Assembly: GCA_022592445.1 (NCBI GenBank)
Contig: JABYQR010000118.1
Coordinates: 52,191-116,190, forward strand
Direction of reading: 5' to 3'
DNA from: Cytidiella melzeri
Taxonomy: Eukaryota > Basidiomycota > Agaricomycetes > Polyporales > Irpicaceae
Length of the DNA: 64,000 nucleotides
Under the pieces are notes generated by a model that saw only the letters and a list, made by a program, of their open reading frames with translations, did not search any database and was not told where the DNA came from. This document shows positions 56,601 to 64,000 of the stretch, piece by piece. Position numbers and translations under genes: made by a program. Numbering within the stretch: position 1 is the first letter of the stretch; every line of letters starts with the position of its first letter.

Positions 56601-58055
56601 GCAGAAAAGAATGAACGAGCCAGACATACCAGCCGTACACGGAGTATAGGCTTATACCATGAGAGACCAAGAAATCTCCCGTTTCCTTAGCCATAGGACC
56701 CCCACCGAATAGCTAGCGATTACCTGTGTCAAGAAGAAGAAAACCAAGTTGAAATACTTGCGAAGCACTCACAATTCCGCGAGTCTGCTTCAGCATGTTG
56801 ACTTCCTCCTCATTCTTTGCCCATGCCTGCTTGCGAACTCAGCCTGATGAATTTCACACGCTGCATCTGCAAGTGAACTGACCTCTGGGAAATTGGGTGT
56901 ACAGAAGAACAAATCACTCTTCAGAGCATGGGCTTCATGTAGCATTTCTCCGGGGGTGCAGACCCGAGGAGGAGTTTGTGGTTTGTGGCACGTTATGATC
57001 GAACCGATCCCGCCCTACACAAAGTCAATCTTCAAGTCAATGTCGCGAGAGTGCAGAGTTTTAAAAATTCTTACGGTCCAAGAAATTTGTGAGAGACCCA
57101 TACCGTGGTACATCGGGCACGGGTGCGTCGCAATCCTCGTGCCGGTCAAATCGACCTCGCCATAGTCTGACATAGTCAAGGTTGGTAAGAAAGTTGTCGC
57201 GGTTGGATGTCATGATAACTGACACGGCAGCCTAGCCAAAGTGATCATCCTGAAGAAAGTCCATTTTATCGGCTTCGGAAACGCTGTTGACCCTACGACG
57301 AGACCAATATATTTATGAAAAGTAATACCAAAGGATAGAGAAGTACGTACCGGAAGAATGCATTATGACAGTCACATCGGCGGCCTCGAAATGTATGGGA
57401 GGAAGCGGTGTAACCTCTTCGCTATCACTCGGGAACAGATCATCGAAGACAAACATTGGCGAGGTGGGAGGAACATTGACTCCTGACTTTCTGAGGCACT
57501 CGAATGCGGCCTCAGCAAGTTCTTGCATAGACGACTCGCTTCCCACCAAGACCAGATCAGCGCTTACTTGAGTCAAAAGGTGAGCCACGGCAGCAGGGGA
57601 ATTGCGCGGTGAAATCGGGAACAATATGAACCCCGCACGTTGTGAGGCAAGCCAAGTGACAGCGTAGGATATAGTCTCTGCGGCACATTTCATATCAGTC
57701 AGTATATTTGGACGCAGAAGGGCAAATAATATATACCCGACAAGGCGATGACCGCAATGGTCGGCCGCATGCCCTCGAGCTGTAGATGACGTTCTGCAGC
57801 GGCTCGTAGCAGCCATCCTCCACGATATATAGCCTGAATGGCATCCTTGAACGTGATGGTTGCAGCACATCCTGTGTCCTCCAAATACTGAAATACGGGA
57901 TGGTTGGGAGAGTTGTGTGCATGCCATTCGTAGATCTCCGCCATGCAAAGTGAGCCATCGAGCGGAGGTTGTCGGAATGTATCAGATGAGGTTCCATGGA
58001 TTTGTGGAACCGGGGGCAGCTGGCCTCGTTTGGTTATGTAGAGAGAAGGGTCCAT
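53633..58055 (-). CDS. NRPS-like adenylate-forming reductase (A-T-R)
   Basis: Starts MDPSLYITKRGQLPPVPQIH at ATG 58055; more than 1,000 aa over many exons. Adenylation domain: AAETISYAVTWLASQRAGFI, DVTVIMHSSG (core A3), then WKIYGRADDQIMHSIGEK (core A7/A8). Carrier domain: DIFQHSCD joined to SLQATWIRNSLLHALRHTFG, where the phosphopantetheine Ser codon is split by an intron (GACAG|gttcgt...cgtag|CTTG). Reductase domain: DTIVVTGTTGGLGSALLAHL (NAD(P)-binding G-x-x-G), HIIHNAWPVNFNVNLSFFEP, GTGYSESKWISEQLLEIASR with the Y-x-x-x-K pair. It ends WERTRFLPARMSHE at 53633. Such enzymes activate a carboxylic acid, tether it and release an aldehyde or alcohol. Product unknown. Confidence 0.9.
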
Positions 58056-58490
58056 TGTGTGGGAGAATGAACGGTCACTGGGCTACTCCAGTTTATATGT
58101 AGCTCTGCACATAATTGACCAGATAAGGCTTCAGGCTCACGAGCCGGTGTTTGAACTCAGCGCTGATTTCCAAAGCTTTATGTATACATTGGGGCAAGGG
58201 AGCATCGTGTGAGACAGTGCTGAGACATTGAGAATCATAATAAGTATCGAAGGACGGGGGCACTATTCATAGCTTGATGTAATGATTCACTAGCAATCCA
58301 TAGAGAGCTAATAGGGAGCGAGACGTACGTGTTCAATCACCCCAAGACACTTTTTGAGGACTCGTGCTGGGTAGAACTACCCTGTCTGCAGAGAACGATG
58401 ATGATAGAAACCTGCCAAGCCGATTCTCGGTATACTGCAGGACAGGTGTTGAGGGAGTTGGTCTCGGTTGGTATCCCCGCAGCTACCACT

Positions 58491-58494
<4 letters not shown>
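58056..58494. other. Upstream flank of the NRPS-like gene
   Basis: No gene seen. Presumably holds the NRPS-like promoter. It ends at the T-run marking the LINE tail. Confidence 0.4.
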
Positions 58495-58528
<34 letters not shown>

Positions 58529-58865
58529 TATCTAAGTTTATAAAGGTCCGTGCGTAACGTAGTTACATGTGAGACCATAATCCGAAACCATGAAACGGCT
58601 GCCAGCGCCCGTCCCGATTGTGGGTTGTTTTATACAGTCCTCGGATGAGTGGTGTGGACCGGACAGCGAGGCAGTGGTGTTCAGGCACCGCCCAAGTGTC
58701 ACAACCTATACTTGGCAGAAACAGAAAGGGAGACATAGACCCCCGGCCCCATGTTGGCCTGCGGCTGCGAGTGCCCGCTGTAAAGAAGTCCTCACAAGGA
58801 ACTTCTTGTACGCAGGGCGCTGCGCGAGCACCGGCTCTGATATCCTATCGGAGTCCGCGTACACG
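58495..58865 (-). mobile_element. 5'-truncated LINE-type 3' end
   Basis: On the minus strand, GC-rich sequence leads into CATGTAACTACGTTACGCAC, GGACCTTTATAAACTTAGA and an A-tail of about 32 bases (T-run 58495-58526 on the plus strand). A terminal poly(A) after a GC-rich 3' UTR fits a non-LTR retrotransposon tail inserted in minus orientation and truncated at its 5' side. No reverse transcriptase remains. I could not define a target duplication, so the 5' limit at about 58865 is a guess. A processed retrocopy is the alternative. Confidence 0.55.
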
Positions 58866-59020
58866 ACCTAATGACACGAAGTGTCAATAACCTCAGAGTA
58901 AAGGTCGAACTCTGTATATTCACCTAATGACACGAAGTGTCAATACTTTACAAGAGTGAGTACAATACAACTACAAAGATAGAGAACAGACTTACACCTC
59001 AGAGTAAAGGTCGAACTCTG
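58866..59020. repeat. Interleaved palindromic repeats A-B-A-B
   Basis: Unit A, ACCTAATGACACGAAGTGTC plus AATA, occurs at 58866-58889 and 58922-58945. Unit B, ACCTCAGAGTAAAGGTCGAA plus CTCTG, occurs at 58890-58914 and 58996-59020. All four are exact. A holds the palindrome GACACgaaGTGTC; B holds CAGAGT...ACTCTG arms. Both start with ACCT. A1 and B1 abut. The function is unknown; they may be the ends or binding sites of a small mobile element. Confidence 0.8.
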
Positions 59021-59684
59021 AGGGTACATGGTACCACGGCCAGTCCGTATATATATGTCCGTGAGTAGCTAGTCGTACAGGAGACGGAAGCATCGAGAGA
59101 TGATGACGGACGGAAAAGTAGTAGTGTACAGACGCCGAGAAGCGCGTCAGAACCGTAACAGGAGAACACGCACAGAATATTCAACACGCTGCAACTGCTA
59201 CTTTCTGACGGTTTTTTCAGGACGGTTGAATGTGGTATGTCCTAGGCCTGATGACTTAGCCCCGTCTAAGCGCGTTGTCGCTACTACGCAGAAAGAGAAA
59301 ATAACTCCCCCTCCGTTGAAGAAACAAAACATTCACCAACATGCCAGGTCATGGCACACAAAAGCCCTTTCACTCACTTAGGTGAAGGGTTCCTTCGCCG
59401 GATGCAGGGTAGAGAACACTCCAACCCGCATCCGTGGGTTCCCCCCAAGCCAAACGTCCTGTCTGACTGGGGTTCGCCTGCCACCGCGTAGATTTCGACA
59501 GCGAGGGGTCGACCTCGCCGCCGTCCTCATGATGACCATCGTGTCTCGAATTGGAATCACGGTTTGCCACAGGAAGGCGAAACTCATCCTCTCCGAAATC
59601 CAGCGCATCCGCTGGCCTTCCATTAGCAAGGTATTGCCGCTCCCTCTGCGGTAGGGACCAGCACGAGTGCAGGTTACTCGTGAG
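59021..59684. other. Intergenic, no supported gene
   Basis: Frames at plus 59100-59381 and minus 59378-59827 overlap and show no known motif. A GC-rich patch at 59380-59500 is not a tRNA or rRNA that I recognise. Confidence 0.4.
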
Positions 59685-59830
59685 TAGGCATGGGTAGACT
59701 TGTGAAAAATAAGCCCAAGTACCTGACCCGCGGGTCCAAGTACCTGGATCCCACGGGTCAGTACGGATCTGGGTTGGCGATTTTGTATGCTACAAGTACC
59801 TGCAAGTAACCTACACCGAGAGCACACCGG
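59685..59830. repeat. Probable 3' terminus of the hAT element
   Basis: TAGGCATGGGTAGACTTGTG at 59685 is followed by four AAGTACCTG or AAGTAACCT words and GACCCGCGGGTC. Short repeated words just inside the end are usual binding sites for hAT transposases. The location directly beyond the transposase stop supports it. The matching opposite terminus was not found by eye before the window ends. Confidence 0.5.
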
Positions 59831-59838
59831 GCTATCTA

Positions 59839-62678
59839 CTAAGCTGTGCTAATGCTGTCCATGCTCTCGCTTTCAGAGTCCGAGTCCAACATAACAACTG
59901 TTCCAGCGCGTGTCCTCTTCCGCTTCTTAGCGAAGACATCCACAATCTCCCCCTCAGGAACAAACCCCGGCATTTTGAACCATGAGCTAAGCACTGTAGC
60001 AGCTCGAACAGACTCGTCCGAGAGATTATGGCGGAGCTTGCTCACAGTCAGTCCACCACGCGAGAATCCACGCTCGACATCCACCGACGACGCTGTAAAC
60101 CAGAATAGTGAGACCCCTGCAACAGCTAGCAGCAATAAAATACTGTTACCTGGCGCCGACAGAAAGTCAATAGCCATGCGGCTCATTGGACAAACCCCGA
60201 TCGCATGCCACCACTGCAACGGGTCGCTGACCCCGTTGATCGGCGGTGTATCAAACCACTCTTCGAGTGCATCAGCAGATGACTCACTGGCGCCAAAGTT
60301 ATCAATGGCATCGAAAAGATTTGTTGTAGAACCCTGAGAATGGGCACAGTTGGTGACCAAGCACACAAGAAAAAAGGAAAGACGTACTGATGAGCCATTA
60401 GCTTCAGTGCTTACACTGCTATTAGGCCTGTAATGCTTCCATTGGTCTCGAAGAATCGTCTTTGCGGCCTCGATCCACTCTGCCTTCCATCCTTTGGCCC
60501 GGAAATAAGCCAGCTTGTATCTCGGATGAAGTACTGGAAGCTCTGATTAGGGCAATAGCTTATTAAAGGATGATGAACGTACCCATCGCGCAACGATGCA
60601 TAATGGAGTCATCCGTCTTCGCGTAATACTTGTCCAGAACAGCGCAACCGCGAGCAGCCGCGACACGGAGGATTGATGAAAGGGTAATGTCGTCGCTCAT
60701 GCTGTTACACTGCTCCGTGAGAAGGTCGATGATCGGAATGACCTCGTGTAGCAGCGGTCTATTTTTTTGGGACATCCGATTGGTTGCATCGAGGAAAACC
60801 TGGATCAATATCAATGTCAGAAGAGGACGACAATCAGTAACTGCAGCGGACAGACCTTGAGAAGTGGTTCAAGGGTCTTGAGTAATGTCCATTCTTCATC
60901 AGTAAGTCGGTACTGTTTGAGCGCGGTCTTCTTATCCGTGTTGAATGCGGGCATAATGGTGAGCATGTCCAGCGGCCGCCGTAGATGAATTGCTGAGCTA
61001 AGCATCATGGACGTCGAGTTCCATCTGGTTCGAACGGCCTGCGAAATGCGTCGAGAGGGAACATCGAGCTTGTTGCAGAGCCCATCGAGCTCGGTAAGCA
61101 TTACCGGTGACTTGGCAATGCGGTTGGCAAGTTTTGTGACCTATGTAGCAGGTTAATTGGCATATTTGTGCTGAATAGCAGCACCCACGTACCTTTTTCA
61201 GAGCTGAGCGGCCGCGCTTGGCATCCCAGTCCAACAAAATAACACGCTCATCGACGTCGGCAGCAATCTCGTCTATCTCCGCCTCGTCGTGAGCCTGCCG
61301 GTCCGTGTCTATCTCCTCATCTTGCTCCAAGTCTTCAGGGTTATCGTCAGCATCGTCAATGTCTTCGTCTTCGTCAGTCACGCCGGCAAGTGCATCGGCA
61401 TTTGTAGTCTTGCGCTTGGAGATGAAAGGTGAGAGGATGGCCTACAAGGGTTCATTATCATTGAGGTCGTAGTGATTATTGGGTCCGCTCACCTTCACAA
61501 CGAGGTTGATGATGTGGCATATGCATCGGATTTGAGTATGGCGTCCATTGCGGCCAGTTGGAAGTGCCATCTCTAGCGTTGCGATGGCCGTATCATTGTT
61601 TGATGTGTTGTCGCATGCCTGGCCGAGAAGCTGTGACAGATATCAGTACAATTTCGAGGCATTGGATACTGCGACTCACCTTTTTGTCGACATTGAATTC
61701 GCAAAGACAGTGCTCTATCTGTTCACCCAGGTAGATGCCGGTGTGACTCTTCGTCAGTCTACAAAGTGGAAGAATAAGGCAATGAGAAAAGAAGTCCGAT
61801 GAGCAAACTGTACTTTATGATATCGAGGATTGTTGAACACGGAGCGCCGTCTCGAGTGAAGTAGATGATGACGCCGAGGAAGGAGATGACGTTGGGCGAG
61901 GTCCAGCCATCAAAACCAATGTGAACTTGGCCCTCATACTGACCAAGAAGCTTTGCGACGGCGCGCTTGCAGATTTGAAATGTCTCCTTCACGTCGCAGG
62001 ACACAGTGAATGACGATGGGACCTTGACACGGGCGTACAACATCTTGAAAATGTCCAGGAGTTCTGGGTCGTCGAGTATACCGAATGGACGATGACGCTG
62101 TGTTACCCAGCTGACGGCTTTGAAGCGCATTTTCGCATCAGAGTATGTTGAACCGTGGGCGAATGAAGCGATGCTCGAATCTTCAGAAGCGACCGCAGGG
62201 TCACAACAATCTTCGTGGCGTTTGAGGTTGCTGGTCGAATCGTCATAACGTACGCGAACGAGGAAGCGCGAGGGGTTCCTGGTTCAGAAACAATAGCAAA
62301 TTAGCAAAACTTGAATGAAAGAATAGATCCAGGCAAATTGAACATACTTGAGGCAGATGAATTGGTATTTGACCTCGCCGTTCTCAACAATGATGTTCGG
62401 TGGCATCTTGAAGTGCTTGTATGATCGTGACGTCCATGAAGCAAGCTGCTTGGCTGTTGTCCATTAGTATTTGGAAAGCAAGCAGATGTTAATGTTGTAA
62501 ACTTACTAAGGACTTCTTCGTTACTCTTGTTAGCAGTATCGTATCGTATATCGAACTTCTCCTTCTTGGAAAGTGGACGAGCGGGGGTTGTAGATGAGCT
62601 CGTGGACTCGCTGGGGGAGTTTGGTGCCGGCAAGGAAGTTTCGTCGATTGTACGGTGGCGCTTACGCTGACGAGACAT
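59839..62678 (-). CDS. hAT-family transposase, apparently intact
   Basis: Starts MSRQRKRHRTIDETSLPAPN at ATG 62678; about ten exons. A BED-like segment (VRVRYDDSTSNLKRHEDCC) is followed by HIGFDGWTSPNVISFLGVII (first catalytic Asp), QACDNTSNNDTAIATLEMAL (second Asp in CDN-x-SNN), QIRCICHIINLVVK, AVRTRWNSTSMML, LHPRYKLAYFRAKGWKAEWI and, across an intron, SAPASSVDVERGFSRGGLTV (catalytic Glu), SKLRHNLSDESVRAATVLSS (hAT dimerisation region). It ends SMDSISTA at 59839. All three catalytic residues and splice junctions are present. A disordered acidic insert (DEDEDIDDADDNPEDLEQDE) is a normal feature. It would excise and integrate hAT elements with 8-bp duplications. Confidence 0.88.
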
Positions 62679-63649
62679 GCAGCACGGAAAGAGAAAGAAT
62701 AGACGATGGGCGATGGGCGATGGAGGGAACAGAGGCGAGGACCGAAAAAAAATCGCTGCAGCTTCTCACGGCGAAATCATTCGGTATTGCACTCGCGAGA
62801 GGGGCGCGTTAGGGGCAAGATACTTAGGAGTCTGAGGGATTTATCCATAAGTATAACTACATGGGGAAGAATTACAAGAGAATAAGATGAAGATAGAGCA
62901 CTAACCGCTGGTGGACAACATTGCTCAAAGTGAATAAGTGTGCCATGTCGACGTCTTCGTCACCGCATCCGCTGCACGACTCTGACTACCCCACGGCAGC
63001 CACGCACTCAAAACCCGACGCTTACTCCCCGAGGGGATATCCACGTCAAAGCGGGCCTGAATGACGAGTAGGCTACAATTCACTTCTACTTACAACTGCC
63101 GGGTAGTTCAAGGTAGCGCAGGGAGCAATCATTGAGCAGCGGTGACGAGGAAGCATTCTTTGAGAGACAGTGTATGTCAGTGATGAAATACTAGTAGCTT
63201 GAGGCGAAAGACAAGGATGTTGTGTTGAGAATTGAGAGCGTGTAGTACATGGCAGGCATGGAATTATATGCAGTCAGCAGTACGTAACTAGAGTCAACCC
63301 GACAGTGTACCGCATCTGTGCCACGACACACTCCTGCCTACCATCTAGACTGTCAAGAAGGCCGACTCCGACCATTGGAGATAGCCATCGAGACACCTGG
63401 ACCACGCAGAGAGTCCTCCAATCGCTGTTGCATCCCCTTTATTGTTCCTTGAGTCGGTTGTCTAGATGCTAAGTAGTTGCCAAGTAAGTGCTCCCGCGTT
63501 CACTTGCTCAAACTAAAGCTCATATATACTTGTTCAGTCAGCTGCAGCTTTACATTCATTGCAAGCACGAACGAACAGCCTCATACCACACGCGCACCCC
63601 CTCACCATCGACTCCAAGCACAGGGTCCAAGCCCATATAGAGAACGATC
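62679..63649. other. Upstream of the hAT gene, no supported gene
   Basis: Non-coding by eye. GATGGGCGATGGGCGATGGA at 62704-62723 is a short triplication in the 5' leader. The right terminus of the hAT element should lie here if it is complete, but I could not identify it. Confidence 0.4.
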
Positions 63650-63710
63650 AAGTGCGGCACACTAGAAGTGTCCCGCACTTGAACCTGCACGAAAGCTGTT
63701 CGTGCAGGTT
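63650..63710. repeat. Twin adjacent hairpins
   Basis: Hairpin 1: AAGTGCGGCACACT, loop AGA, AGTGTCCCGCACTT (63650-63680), 14-bp stem with one mismatch. Hairpin 2: AACCTGCACGAA, loop AGCTG, TTCGTGCAGGTT (63682-63710), 12-bp perfect stem. One base separates them. They lie 45 bp upstream of the partial ORF. Confidence 0.85.
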
Positions 63711-63754
63711 AATGTCACATTGTTTTTACAAGATGAGCGGTTGTTAGGTGCGTC

Positions 63755-64000
63755 ATGGCTCCTCAGTCTATCTTCAAACTCGCACTGACTCCATCTTTAG
63801 CTACGATGCCACCGAGTCAATCTCACGACAACTCACGGCGCTGGCTCAACCCTGAGCGCCCCTCGATCCCAACCAACATACCTTGCCTAACCCCTAACGG
63901 CCTGACAGACCTCAAGATCGCGAATTGTCACTATTTGATTATTTTCGATGCTGAAGCACTTGAACGTGATGTCCTTGGTTATCCGTTGCTTGGTGTTCCG
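63755..64000 (+). CDS. Partial ORF, unknown, runs off the window
   Basis: ATG at 63755 opens an 82-codon frame without a stop: MAPQSIFKLALTPSLATMPP, then SQSHDNSRRWLNPERPSIPT and HYLIIFDAEALERDVLGYPL. Too short for a family call. Proximity to hairpins and a hAT element suggests it could be part of another mobile element, but this is a guess. Confidence 0.35.
   Translation, partial: MAPQSIFKLALTPSLATMPPSQSHDNSRRWLNPERPSIPTNIPCLTPNGLTDLKIANCHYLIIFDAEALERDVLGYPLLGVP

Noticed and set aside
58495..58526. T-run as an RNA polymerase III terminator of a small RNA gene
   Set aside because: A 32-base run is far longer than needed, and the adjoining sequence reads better as a LINE 3' end with a poly(A) tail; no A or B box was seen.
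59378..59827. Minus-strand 149-codon frame downstream of the hAT gene
   Set aside because: It overlaps the likely hAT terminus and its repeated words; no protein motif.

Overview
This window is fungal chromosomal DNA, almost certainly from an agaricomycete (Basidiomycota). The genes carry many short GT-AG introns of about 45-65 bp, sit close together on both strands, and include basidiomycete families: an NRPS-like adenylate-forming reductase, IML2, a YMC020W-like hydrolase and a CTR/ferric reductase pair. RecQ-like helicases and the DUF6589-type family (name from memory) are expanded in mushroom genomes. All gene models are hand-read from open frames and splice signals, so exon edges are approximate except where a junction is quoted.

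Layout. 1-8.9 kb is gene-poor: two uncharacterised minus-strand ORFs, a solo LTR nested inside an inverted copy of itself (3849-4976), degenerate repeats, and a small secreted His/Gly-rich protein gene (6186-7242). 8.9-22.6 kb is host genes, nearly all on the minus strand: IML2/TTC39, a long disordered coiled-coil protein, two small unknowns, and a YMC020W-like alpha/beta hydrolase. 22.8-33.1 kb is a stack of mobile elements, described below. 33.6-58.1 kb is host genes: DIM1 rRNA dimethylase, a multipass membrane protein, a metalloreductase, a NADAR protein, a CTR copper transporter, OXR1 (TLDc), a Methyltransf_22-like protein, an AMS1 GH38 alpha-mannosidase, an ICMT-like methyltransferase and an A-T-R NRPS-like reductase. 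58.5-64 kb is transposon-rich again: a LINE 3' end, short palindromic repeats, an apparently intact hAT transposase gene, twin hairpins and a partial ORF running off the end.

The main discovery candidate is at 22,796-33,064. Three elements of one family are nested like Russian dolls, each ending in TAGTCTCG...CGAGACTA and each flanked by a perfect 8-9 bp target duplication (GTATCAAGC; ATTCGAGT; ACCTCTCGG). The innermost (22,944-29,699, about 6.8 kb) carries exactly two convergent genes whose stops are 16 bp apart: a RecQ-family helicase and a large DUF6589-type protein with no function known to me. The outer two and a fourth small relative (32,200-32,543, TSD ACAGATTAC) lack an intact copy of this pair. 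Every terminus folds into a long hairpin whose stem sequence differs between ends and elements but stays self-complementary. The data suggest an autonomous two-gene element that mobilises small relatives through structured ends.

Elsewhere the genes mostly act alone. The ferric/cupric reductase (38,117-40,218) and the CTR transporter (41,564-42,266) form a plausible metal-uptake pair: the reductase could make the Cu(I) that CTR imports. The NRPS-like reductase is the only secondary-metabolism enzyme seen, next to an ICMT-like methyltransferase.
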